Assembly: GCA_963692955.1 (NCBI GenBank)
Contig: OY843587.1
Coordinates: 124,001-188,000, forward strand
Direction of reading: 5' to 3'
DNA length: 64,000 nt
Source of the DNA: UBA5158 sp963692955
GTDB taxonomy: Bacteria > Pseudomonadota > Gammaproteobacteria > DSM-16500
Shown here: piece by piece, positions 25,146 to 36,500 of the stretch
Layout of the letters: the number at the start of each line of letters is the position of its first letter
How positions within the stretch are numbered: position 1 is the first letter of the stretch
Program-made: the position numbers and the translations under genes
The notes under the pieces: model-generated
The model's database searches: none
What the model was told of the DNA's origin: nothing
The model's input: only the letters and a program-made list of their open reading frames with translations

Positions 25146-26201
25146 CTACTTTTCAAAAGTGGGCTGATAAGATACAAACACTTCGTTCAATTGTTTAGTG
25201 ACGCGGATGAAAGTGGTGCGCTTGGATAATTCTTTCAAACGCATGGCGCCGACATAGGTGCAAGTGGAGCGCACGCCGCCCAAAATATCGCTAATCGTTT
25301 CTTTGATCGGGCCGCGGTAGGGAACATTGACGGAACGGCCTTCACTGGCGCGGTATTCGGCGACGCTGCCATGATGTTTTTCCATCGCTTCTTTGGAGCT
25401 CATGCCGTAAAAGCGTTTAAAGTTTTTGCCATTTTCTTTAAAAATTTCACCCGAGCATTCGTCATGCCCCGCGAGCATACCGCCCAACATCACAAAATCC
25501 GCGCCGGCCGCGAATGCTTTCGCCACGTCACCCGGCGTCACGCAACCACCGTCGGCGGCGACATGTCCACCCAAACCGTGCGCCGCGTCGGCGCATTCGA
25601 TAATCGCGGACAGCTGCGGATAACCGACGCCGGTTTTTTCCCGCGTGGTGCATACCGAGCCGGGGCCGATGCCGATTTTGACAATGTCAGCGCCGGAGAG
25701 AATCAATTCCTCGACCATTTCACCGGTCACAACGTTACCGGCCATAATAACTTTCGTCGGGAAATCATTGCGTAACTTCGTCAGGAACGACACATATTTT
25801 TCCGTGTAACCATTCGCGGCGTCTAAGCAGATGGAAGGGAAATCGACGATTTTAGCCAAGTCCAGCAGCTTATTGTAATCGTGGTCGCTGATACCGATAG
25901 ACATGAAGCAGGATGGCAGAATGGTGGGGTTTTCTTGAAAGAATTTGTCTAGCTCTTCATTGCTGAGGAATTTACCTAACGCCGTCATTAAATGCTGTTC
26001 GCCCAACGCGCGCGCCACCGCGAAGGTACCGGTATGGTCCATATTGGACGCGATGATGGGAATACCTTTCCATTTACCGCCGGCATGTTTAAAGCGAAAT
26101 TCACGGTCAAGACTTACTTCGGCGCGAGATTGTAAAACACTGCGTTTAGGGCGGATTAGTACATCTTTAAAGTCTAGTTTGACATCGTACTCGATACGCA
26201 T
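25146..26201 (-). CDS. guaC: GMP reductase
   Basis: NADPH-dependent deamination of GMP to IMP in purine interconversion. The 351-residue protein aligns by eye with GuaC from the start (MRIEYDVKLDFKDVLIRPKR) and has the catalytic cysteine loop GIGPGSVCTTREKTGVGYPQ, the substrate loop VAADGGCVTPGDVAKAFAAGADFVMLGGMLAGHD, and the flap segment KRFYGMSSKEAMEKHHGSVAEYRASEG. It lacks the CBS domains of IMP dehydrogenase. It links functionally with the purine nucleoside phosphorylase elsewhere in the window. The 134 bases upstream show no recognised riboswitch. Confidence 0.95.
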   Translation of the reverse strand: MRIEYDVKLDFKDVLIRPKRSVLQSRAEVSLDREFRFKHAGGKWKGIPIIASNMDHTGTFAVARALGEQHLMTALGKFLSNEELDKFFQENPTILPSCFMSIGISDHDYNKLLDLAKIVDFPSICLDAANGYTEKYVSFLTKLRNDFPTKVIMAGNVVTGEMVEELILSGADIVKIGIGPGSVCTTREKTGVGYPQLSAIIECADAAHGLGGHVAADGGCVTPGDVAKAFAAGADFVMLGGMLAGHDECSGEIFKENGKNFKRFYGMSSKEAMEKHHGSVAEYRASEGRSVNVPYRGPIKETISDILGGVRSTCTYVGAMRLKELSKRTTFIRVTKQLNEVFVSYQPTFEK

Positions 26202-26335
26202 GACGTGGAATCCTCAGCTGGCAGGTATTGTTTTATTCTATTTTCGCAGAGGAGGGGGTGAAAAACCATAGATATCATAGCGCTTGGGTTTATTTTAGTA
26301 GCCTATCCAGGTGGGTAGGGGTTAAGTAGCAGCTG

Positions 26336-26788
26336 TTAGTTGCCGTTGAAATAAATATCCCTTACTTCCCAATACATAAAAACTCCCAAAAATGATATCG
26401 CTAGATAGCAATAAAGGTAGATTTTACCATAACGCTTTTGGGCAGCAGTTTCATCTTTAAATTTTTCTTTGAGATTATCGAGAATTTTAAATTTTATTGT
26501 CAGCCAATCGATAATTAATAATATAATTAGCCAAATTACAAATGACGTTATGGGGTAGAAATCAGTGGCATCGGAGAATGAACTGAAATAATTTATAAAT
26601 TGTTTATGAAAAAGAAAATCAGCAATTTTAAGTAAAGTATAAATATTAATAATAAACAAACTAAGAATTATGATGAGCGCATTTCGACTATTATCTCTTT
26701 CCGTTCCACCCGAAATGGACATTCGGTAAAACAGATAATCATAAACATTTAGATATTTACTAAAAGCCAAACTCATAACTCCCAGCAT
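26336..26788 (-). CDS. Small membrane protein, paralogue of the protein at 27129-27539
   Basis: A 150-residue protein with about four hydrophobic helices (ALIIILSLFIINIYTLLKIADF, PITSFVIWLIILLIIDWL, YLYCYLAISFLGVFMYW). It shares with the gene at 27129-27539 the start KYLNVY.YL.YR, SGG.E..N, and a charged cytoplasmic-looking loop LKEKFKDET..QKR.GK.YLYC, so the two are paralogues. The true start may be the inner ATG at 26776 (MSLAFSKYLNVY), which aligns with the paralogue's start; neither ATG has an ideal ribosome site. The region is strongly AT-rich. Position downstream of the giant haemagglutinin-like gene suggests an immunity protein. No family was recognised. Confidence 0.72.
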   Translation of the reverse strand: MLGVMSLAFSKYLNVYDYLFYRMSISGGTERDNSRNALIIILSLFIINIYTLLKIADFLFHKQFINYFSSFSDATDFYPITSFVIWLIILLIIDWLTIKFKILDNLKEKFKDETAAQKRYGKIYLYCYLAISFLGVFMYWEVRDIYFNGN

Positions 26789-26858
26789 TGGCGGATCTTA
26801 TTGGTTTCAAGAATACTATATTAGTAGTTTTTAGTTATATACACAGACGAACTTAAGC

Positions 26859-27059
26859 CTAAAATTGGTGAGATAATATATAGTGTTGAATAGGTTGGTA
26901 ATAGAGTATTAATCCCCCAAGTAAATTAAATGGCCCGTAAAACTTATAAAATCTTCTTTTCGTAGTACTCATCTCAAACCTGTCCGGTGAAAGATAGGCT
27001 TCAAAAATAAAATACGCACCAGAAAATAATAAGGTAACGCAAGCAATAGGATTTTCCAT
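26859..27059 (-). CDS. Small two-helix membrane protein (66 aa)
   Basis: The ATG at 27057-27059 has GGTGG seven bases upstream. The 66-residue product has two predicted helices (ACVTLLFSGAYFIFEAYL and FNLLGGLILYYQPI) joined by a basic loop TTKRRFYKFYG, giving a small hairpin in the inner membrane. It lies between two paralogous membrane protein genes on the same strand, with 69 bases after the upstream gene. It may be part of the same immunity-like cluster. No homologue is recognised. Confidence 0.6.
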   Translation of the reverse strand: MENPIACVTLLFSGAYFIFEAYLSPDRFEMSTTKRRFYKFYGPFNLLGGLILYYQPIQHYILSHQF

Positions 27060-27128
27060 AATCAAGCCACCGATCTGTAATATTAGTTAGATTGTTTAAC
27101 TAATACGCCACATTAAAAAAAATATTCA

Positions 27129-27539
27129 TTATTGCCATATAAATGTACGCGCCAATAAAGGAATAAATAATTGGCAATAAAGATAAACTTTACCAATGCG
27201 TTTTTGCTTGAGCGTTTCGTCTTTAAATTTTTCTTTGAGTCTATTTGGAATGTTGGCTTCTGAAATTAACCAATTACTAAAAACAACGAAAAGTAGCCAG
27301 AGAATTACAAATTTATAACCACTTAAAGAAAAAATCATCTTAAAAAATAAATTAAAATATATAATCAACTGTTTTTTTAAAAAAAAATCTATGGTGGTCA
27401 ACAAAAAGTAAATATGGATTGTAAATAAGTACATAACCAACAGCAAAGCCTCAGTCCTATTGTTTTTTTCAATGCCACCTGAGGTATAAATCCGATAATA
27501 TAAATAGGCATAAACATTTAGATATTTATTAAGGGCCAT
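27129..27539 (-). CDS. Small membrane protein overlapping the giant gene (candidate immunity protein)
   Basis: I choose the ATG at 27537-27539 (MALNKYLNVYAYLYY), with TTGGAG ten bases upstream. It overlaps the last 11 bases of the giant gene, whose stop TAA is at 27529-27531. The 136-residue product has about four membrane helices (LLLVMYLFTIHIYFLLTTIDFF, LIIYFNLFFKMIF, YKFVILWLLFVVFSNWLI, YLYCQLFIPLLARTFIW). It is the paralogue of the protein at 26336. In CDI and polymorphic toxin loci, immunity genes directly follow or overlap the toxin gene, and immunity to pore-forming toxins is often a polytopic inner-membrane protein. This is therefore a candidate immunity protein by position and topology only. 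Confidence 0.78.
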   Translation of the reverse strand: MALNKYLNVYAYLYYRIYTSGGIEKNNRTEALLLVMYLFTIHIYFLLTTIDFFLKKQLIIYFNLFFKMIFSLSGYKFVILWLLFVVFSNWLISEANIPNRLKEKFKDETLKQKRIGKVYLYCQLFIPLLARTFIWQ

Positions 27540-30500
27540 TACCCAAGGCTCCAATAGGTATCGGCGGTTGATGATGAGTTTCTTTAATGTAGTCATCGCG
27601 CATTTTTTGGGAAATTTGTTCATGCCATTGTGCGTAAGTTATTGTAAGTGGAAATATGTTCGCAGCGAGAAAGACCGGAGGAAATTCACGTATTGTAATA
27701 TACCTGATACTAGTTAAAAGCACCGCGCCATCAAAAAAGAGTTCTGGTGTTTCTTTCAATAGCTCATGTTTTTTATAGGCTTCTTGAATATTATAAAAAT
27801 AAAAAATAATGCTAACAGCATTAGCCGCCCAATCTAAATGGGCGCCAAGTCTAGGGATGTAATACGAAACTCGAGACTCTTTAAAAAACTTAGCTGAAGT
27901 ATGAAACGCTTCAACTGCTGGGCGCATAGCCTGACTAGACATAACCTCATCAGCCTTTTTAACAATAGACTTATATATTTCTTTTTCGGCCGTGAATTCG
28001 GCATTTATTAAATCCTTACCAATAGCTTTGCCAAGTGCAAATAAAGTCTTTATTGTAGACATTTCTTTTGATAAATAGTTCCTTTCTGCCTGATAGAGAT
28101 CTTTAGCTGCAGGCATTTGGGAGCTCATAATGCCAACGCTAATTGCAAGTCTTTCATTGTAGATTGAGCTGGATCCTTCGCTAAGTTTGTTACACACAAA
28201 TAATCCGAATCGACTGATTGATTCTCTGAACCGACTTAATTCTTTGCCATGCAGCAATATTGATTCAGCTAATGTTAACGTACTATTTTCAATTATAGCT
28301 TCGGCTATTGAACTAGTAGGTAAATCTAAACGTGGTATAGGTGACGCGTTTGGTAACTCTTCAAAATCAGACATAGGATGAGATTCATTTCCACCTATAT
28401 CTTCTAACGGTCTAAAGCCTGCTTCATCCACTTGTGTTAGGCTAGAATCAATTTCTTCAGCGAGTTCGCTATGACCAATTGATAATTCCTGCCGCTGAAC
28501 TGGAGTAGAAGTAAGCTCATTCGTTTCAGCCAACTCGGTAACTTGGCTACTGTCCCCGGCGAGCGCAGGGTCTAGTTCGCCAACACCTTCCGCAAGAGTA
28601 ACTTCAGGTTCAATTAAGTTTCTTGCACTAGTCCATACCGTCTCGCCAGTGCGAAGAACGGCTACACCAACTGCCTCACCAAAAATGGCGCCTGCAACAA
28701 TTTCAGTACCCACTTTGATATCATCGGCTACTGTCCCATTTTCTAAATGCTCAACTGTTTCATGCAATGCTTTGCCGCGTTCAATATTGCGTTCATGGGA
28801 GCCTTCCGTAGTGAGACCTGAAACTTCCTCCGATATTCCATTCAGAGCATCCCAGCCACCCAGCGCGATTGACTCAACAGTTTTATCAAGATGTACAATA
28901 CTACTTACCAATCCATCTCTGGCAGCCTCTACGCCTTCGTTAAATGCTTCGACGTTATCCATCTTGAAAACTTTTGCGGCGTCATCTTTGATGGTGTCAC
29001 CAGTAGACTTCTTGGAATACGTCATGGCGGTAACTGCCGAATCGGATTGTGCTAATTTGATTTGATCTAAATAGTCCCGTGTACCCGAATGAAAACCGAC
29101 TTTTGATAAATCTAGTTCAGCGCTGCGGGGGTCGTTAACAAATTTGCTTTCGCTATCATAGTCATCACTTTTAAAATCTTTATCTTCTTCAAAAATTTTA
29201 ACTTTAGCTGTAGCGTAATCTGCTGATAAGCCAACTGGCATTGAAGGATAATAATTTCTACCAAAAGCATCTACATTACTGAAGCGCGGATCTGGGATAC
29301 CGATATCAAGTTCAGGATTACTGCTTCTTTTCTCAAAAATTTCTTTATCACTTTTATCTTCTTTTCTTTCTGCAGGTTCTTCTGAAGATTTAGTTTGAGA
29401 AATAACTGATTGAGAAAAAGTTGTATTTGCATAATAGGCAGTTTTTCGTTTTGCCCATTGTGATCCATAATCATTGGATGTTGGACTAGACGCAGCGGGG
29501 GCATCTGTAGGATAGATTGGTGTGTTTGCTGCGTCTTTAGGTTTATCTTTGGAATTATCCTTAGGCTCGTCTTTTGTTTCTTTATCTTCAGCATCGTCGT
29601 TGTCGTCGTCTTTGACATCAAGAGTAGAAGTATCAACGGGCTGATCGGGCTGCTCAGGTTTTTGATCGGGAAGATCGGTCGTCGCCACTTCAAAGTTTTT
29701 TGTTTCAGCTTCTTCGGGAAAATCATAAAGGCCATTCGTAGGGGACTGTCGAGATGGGTGTGCATCATTATTTAGAGTTTGTTTAACCTGGCTCATGTCC
29801 GTTGGAACTTTAACAACGACATTGAAGCTTGCATCTTTTTTAACTTCTAAACCGCTGGCATCTTTGGTATTAAGATCGCCGTTAACTTTTGATTTACTGA
29901 CATCGTAGCCAAACACAGTGGCTTTTTGATCGGCTTGATAGTCTTTATAAGCAACACCGGGATTTACTGTAGTAATGCCGCCGGAATTGTCATTGCCACC
30001 GTTAGCAGCATGCGCGTTGCCGCCACGATTTACTGTCGAGTTGCCGTCGGATTTGTCTTTGCCGCCGTTGAAAGAATGCACGTTGCCAGATAGGCTCGCG
30101 CCGCGGGTTTCGTCATATTGTTTGACGGAACTCGCATTGATTGTCTTAATGTCAGCTTGACCGCCATTACGCGCGACAAGTACGCCGCCGACCGTGTTTA
30201 AAGTATCTAATGTAATATCCCCAGTATCAGAGATGATAGATGTCACTTCATTTACACGTGCTGCACGATTAGTTGTATATGCCGCGCTGAAATCTCCTGT
30301 TGTGCAAGCGGATAGAGACCAACTTTGACTGGTTGAAGTGCCTGCTAAGGTTTCCATGTTTAAGGTTTTGGCTTTCATCACCACGGTTTTAGCCGTGTCG
30401 TTCGCGCCTATCATATTAACTTCGACCGCGTTCACAGTTAAAGTGCCGCCGACGTAGAGATGTTGATTTTGATAAGTCGTTTGCGATTGTGAAAAGCCGC

Positions 30501-33500
30501 TTGCGCTAGCCGAAAAATCTGGTTTTAACGTGACGTTGATTCCCACTGAAACACTTTCTGATGAAGAATCTAAAGTACTAATTAGTTTGGCCGCGTATTG
30601 GTTAATGACTGGGGCTTGTAAGAAAGCGTCACCGGCAACTTTGATCGTTACACCATTATTAAATGTAATTGAAGACGTGGCCACGATAGACAAACTACCA
30701 GCGTCGATGCCGACGTTATTCGCGACAGTTTGCCATTTTGCCGTGGTGCGAGTGACGGTATAACCAATTTCCACGCGCGAAATCGTCTCTAGCGATCCCT
30801 TAAAAGTGGGTCCACCATTTTGATACGTACTGATCATCGAATTCAGCATGTTGGTGCTGTCGATTAAAGTATTCCAAGTATCCACCGTCCACTCAGCTGG
30901 GTTTTTTCCATTTTGAAATGCATGATAATCTTGTACCAGCGGTTGTGATTGGAAATAAGATAGAATAGGCAAGTTTAAAGAAAAACCCCGCGTTTCTTCG
31001 GTGTAGGAATGATTTTCAATTGGCGCTGACACTTCTACGCGGCGAGCTTGAATACCCACGAAGCCTTGCGTCTGCACGAACGCCGCCATTAATCTCACGT
31101 CGCCTTCATCAGAGAGAAAATATTCATTGCCACGACTGATGACTTCCGTCGGCGCTGTATATTCATCATACTGATCCGTGTTACGCCGACTTAAACCATA
31201 AATATTACTGCTGCTCTTGAAGCATTCCACACTTAATACGCTGCCTTCATACAATTGATCGTATCTGGTATGAATGTTGGTGCCAGCGCCGGCGTAAAAT
31301 TGTGTTGAGCGAGAATATAAACTACCGTTATCAACTGAAATATCGATTTCGCCATTTAAAGAATAAACAACAGGACGCGCTTGTTCGTATGCATATTCGA
31401 CGGTGTGGCTGCTATGGCCCCAGCCGTTATGATAGTCTCTCTTATAATCGATATAGCGATGCGTGCGATCGACACTTTCAAATCTTTCATTCAATTTTAT
31501 AGCTATGCTACCGACCGCGAGCACTTCGGAAGCCGTGTTATAAAAACTGTTTGCTTGCATGGAAAGGCCAATACCATCATGACCAATGCCCATGCCGCCG
31601 ACGATGCGTCCCGGCGTATATTGTATTAAGTCGTCATAGCGTCCGCGCACCGTTTGTTCGGCGTCACTATTATAAATATTTCCGCCGACATTCATTTGTA
31701 AATAGTTCGACGCGGCCAACATACCGGCATTATTAAACATGTGTAGACCGGCATTGAGATACATTTCAGTACTTAAAATATTGCCTTGATCATTGATAAA
31801 ATAATCACTTGCATCGATATACACGGCACGATCAGCATAGATATTATGATTGTACTCGTGCACATCGCCGTGCGTTGCAGTAAAGCCGAAGTCACCTGTG
31901 GTATGCAAATTCGCAGCGATTCGTATGTCGTTAGCGGTGAGATATAAACTATAATTGAGGTCCAAATCTCGGTTAAACGTGTAGCCATCTTTCATATCAA
32001 TCGCCAGCGCCGTGCGCGCATGCACGTCGCTGTATATACCCACGCCTAACAACAAATCTTCTACACCAGCGGGGATGTGATCAAACTTGAGAGCAAGATT
32101 ATCGACATTGACATGAGCAACACTTCCAGCTTGGGCTTCGACAATTAATGTATCACCCGTCACTGGACCATCAACGATTGCTGAATTTACTGCGATAACT
32201 TCGATGGGCGCATCAGCCGCATCAAGGGGGCCGGTTAGATGCGCCGCATTGCCGGCGGAAAATCTTGCACCGTGAGATGCTGTTTTTTCATCTGGTGTAG
32301 CGGCAGGGTCGATTGTTACGCTGCCTGTTTCATTAATATTGTCACCGGCATTTACATCGAGAGACTTAGCTTCCATTTTTCCATCTAAGCTAACGCTGCC
32401 AGCCGCGGCAACTCTTAATGACTTAACGTGCTCAGCACCAGAAAATTTCACGTTACTTGCAGACACATCGACGGTCTTCGCTTCCATTTTTCCTTCGACG
32501 CTGGCTTTACCAGCTGCGGCAATTCTTAATGAATCGGCTTGCTCAGTACCAGAAAGTCTCGCGTCGTTAGTTGTATCAATACTAATATCACGCATCTGTA
32601 GGTGGGCCGTACTGGTAAAACTTCCCGCTTGCGCGGTTAAATGAGTTTCCGTGAAGCTGCCAGCTAAGTCTGCCGCGGCCGCGATGATTTCAAGTGTATC
32701 ACCAGAAAATTTACCGGCCAAAATGAGATTCATCGCACTTAGAAAATAGGCTGTGCGCGCTTGGATTTCAGCATTGACTTCAGCTTGTCCGGTGACGACG
32801 TGTAGTTGCTCAGCAGTAATATGATTTTGTATGGTTAAGAGCGCGGATTGAAGATTAAGCACTTTTGCGTTGATATCCGCGTTAAGATGCAGTTCTTTAG
32901 GAGCGTCAACCTCAAATTTGCTTTCTGCTGCATCAGCTTCTCCTTTAACACTAACAACCGGCGCATGTAGCCTAGCGCCACTACTGTCGTCATGATGAGA
33001 AATTTGTTCGCGTCCCGATAAATCCACTTCTTCTGTTTCGTCAACTGCTAAGCTTGAAGTGTCGAGTTCACCCGCGGAATTTAAATCTTCGCCTGAGAAC
33101 GTTGCTGTTTCCGCCGCAACACGGCCATGCTCTGTCACTTCAGTATGAGCGGATTGAGAATTAAAAGTATTAGCAATGGTGGTTCCATTCAGCACTTCTC
33201 TTTCGACATTATGATAATCTTGATTGACATGGGTGGTGCCCGAGCTATAACGCTCATGTCCAATCGCAGATGCGCTATCAGCAAGCAACAAATCATTAGC
33301 GTCCATGGAATGATATGACATATCAGTACGGTTTAAATCGATATTAATATTGTTGTTCGTTAATGATATTAGAGAGCGGTTAATGGTAGTGAAGCCAACG
33401 TGTAGACCACTTTGTAATTGAAGAAGTGAGTTAGTGCTGTTGATAGGGAATACTAACGCAAGAATTTCAAGCGCCGTGCTCGCGGAAAACGGTACCGATT

Positions 33501-36500
33501 GTAAATGCACGGAGCTTAAGCTGTCCGCCAAACCAACGGTTTCACTTTGCAAATAGGACGCTTGTGTACCTATGCTGTTTATAGTATTTAGCAATTGTGT
33601 ATATTCATAGGTTTCCACTTTATTTTTTTGCAGAATATTTGCTAATTGCGCGCAGAGATCGGGAAAACGCATCAATATGGAGAATGTCGTCCATATCAAG
33701 TCTAACGGCTTGCCTAAGCTAGTAAATGTTCGAACCAGATACCGCATGACAGAAGCGGTCTTGTAAAAAACGTTCGCTGAATTTAACTGACTTAATGCTG
33801 ATTCGAAATCGCCGGTCATTAGCGCGTCTAAAAATTTCTGCGCATCGGATAACATCGCGGGGATATTGGGTAAGTCCACACCTAAATCTAAGCCGATTAA
33901 TCGTGACTTGAATTTATTTGTGCTCAGTGTGAGAGCTCCTAATTGGATTTCGCCTAACGAGGTGAGCGAGAGATTGTGGGTGTTCATAAAACTACATAGG
34001 TTGAAATACACTGATGTGACGATAGTCGCATCTTCACCAATAATTTGTGCTCGCTGCAACAAACTCGATAAATCCTTACGGCATTCATAAATTTCATGAG
34101 CGTTTGCCAAGCCATTCACGAAGGCTTTGTTCAACTGAACATTGAGTTTTTTTCCATAATTAAGTGTGCCGCGGTTCCAAACACTTTCGCCGCGCATACC
34201 ACATTCGGTTTTCGTTTTGATTACGCCACTAGCATGGATAACTAATTTATCTTTAATTTCGAATTTAGCGCGGTCAAATTCCAAATTAGGGCTGTAGTTC
34301 TCAATGACCTTAGCAATAAAATTAATATTACCCGCGGACCAGTTACTTTTTTCTTCGATTAGTAAATTATCTTCGATTTGAATATACGCCAGTTCGGCAG
34401 ATTTAACGGTGGCATTACGGTTGCTTAGTAATGATTGCGCTTGAATTAACAAACCTGATTTAGCGGAAACATTTGCGTTACCTGTCAAATAAACTTTATG
34501 TTCGGCTTTTAGCATGGTAAAGCCGTCAGAAGATAATGTGCCTTTCACTTCTGTGAAATTATTAGCTTCAATGACTAAAATTTTATTGGATAATATTTTA
34601 CTTTGATGGCCTTGCTCGAACGACTCTTTAATTTTGAGTTGCGCATCTTGTTTAGTGTGAATGCTGCCTTGTGCGCTAAAAGTATAGGCACTTAGTGCCA
34701 AAGTTTCTGCGCTAAGCGATGATTTTTCAGCGATGGTAAGAGTGTCTTTAGCATCTATGCGTAACGCTTGCGAAGCGTGGATATTTCCATTCCAAGTGGT
34801 GCTGTCCGCATTGCTAGATAAGTAGATAGAGTCGCCGCTTAGGTTAGCGTTGATATTGATATGACTATTTTCATTTTCGACGCCAAAGTGAGAAACTGAA
34901 AGATCACCGTCAATTTTTAAATTAATTTTATTGCCATGGGCGTGAAAAATAATTTTACTGCCATCGATTTGAAAGCGCGCGATTTCTTTGCCGGTAATCG
35001 AATCGATGTAAATACAAGATTTTTGTTTGTTACTGATTAATTCTGCAGCGGTCATGGCTAGGTGATAAGTTTCATTTTGCATGACACAATTTATTTCAAT
35101 GCAGTCAAGGTATCTTTTATCTGCTTCTGCTTTTATTTCTTTATTGAATGTAAGAATGTTATTAATCTCAGCGACTACCAGAGTAGTCGGTGGTAATTGG
35201 TTTAAGTGAAAGAGATATTCAGCATGATAAGTTTTTTTAAAATCAGACGCGATAACGACTTTTTTTGTGGTGGATAAATTTGCTCGCGTGCGTTTGTGAC
35301 CGTGGAGTTCTGACAAGACTAAGTAATAAATGGCGTCATTTAAATTTTTAATAGCTTCTTTATCGATTACGCTCTTTTTGCTATTGGTAAACTTAGAAAA
35401 TTTAGCCCAGTACAGTTGAAATAATTCAGAGGGAGATTTTTCTAAATCTTTCTTTTGATTATTTTCGAGGTGGGTAGTCATCGTTAATGTGCGGGCAGTT
35501 ACAGATTGCGAAAATAAAATTGCTCCACTATTTATTTTAGTGTTAATTTTATTTAATCTTGCGCGCAAATTATCTGACGTTTTTCCGCCTAAAATATAAC
35601 TCATCCCCACAGTCTGCAGGCCGCTACCGAATTTATTGATAAGCGTATTTTCATCCGTTTCTAATGCTTTTGCTAGATACAAAGATTTAATTAAATATTC
35701 GCAGTCTATTCTTTCTACCACGTGGGCAAAAAAACTTTCTTGCTTGGAAATATAATCCAGTAATTCTTCTTTTAAAACATACTGCAATTCCGTTGTTGCT
35801 TGAAATTGCACTAATAACGTTTTCAATTCAATCCAACTTAGAGGATGAGCGATAGCAGTAGGAACATATTTGTCGGTGGAATTTTTAGCTATGTCTTGAT
35901 GGACAGATTGTCGAACATAGAATCGCTTTAGCTTAGCAATTACTTCATTCTTTATTTTTGAATTCTTGATACGGTCCGCCGCCGCACATATCTCTTCAAT
36001 TTGATCTTGCGTTAGTTCCCATGGAGTGACGTCTACGTCCGCGACAATTCCATCAAACAATTTTTTTAATTCAATATCGTTGTAACAAGATGTTAACGAT
36101 TTGTTGATTTTTAAATAATTCTCGAACCAAGCTTTAAAGGCATTTTTATCAGGAAAGGTAGGTTCGACCCTATCTTTGGAATTTTTCTCATACGTTTCAA
36201 CTGCGGTTTTATGGGTAAATATTTTGTTATTCAAATTAGCTTTAAGCTCACTTAATGATTTTGAATCTTTCGTTAAAAAAAACAATAAATCGTTTTTTGA
36301 AAATAGTCCATGCGCATAAAGCTGCCTATCCATGCCCATATGGTTTTGCGGTAATTTTTCGTAAATCACATCCCAGGGGAAATCTTGAATTTTCGTCTGA
36401 ATTGTTCCTGCAAAAATAGATATCAACTCTTCTTTCATTTCAGGCGTGAAACGGTTGTTCGAATCAGAATGGCCTACACGTGGTAAATTTAAACCTACGC

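Noticed and set aside
26202..26335. Purine riboswitch upstream of guaC
   Set aside because: The expected loop-loop and core sequences of the purine aptamer were not found.
28649..29065. Long plus-strand open frame opposite the giant gene
   Set aside because: It is a shadow of codon bias, with no ribosome site or recognisable protein features.
29271..29768. Lys/Ile-rich open frame inside the giant gene on the same strand
   Set aside because: It is a shifted frame over the acidic linker region; the giant frame is continuous across it and explains the repeats.
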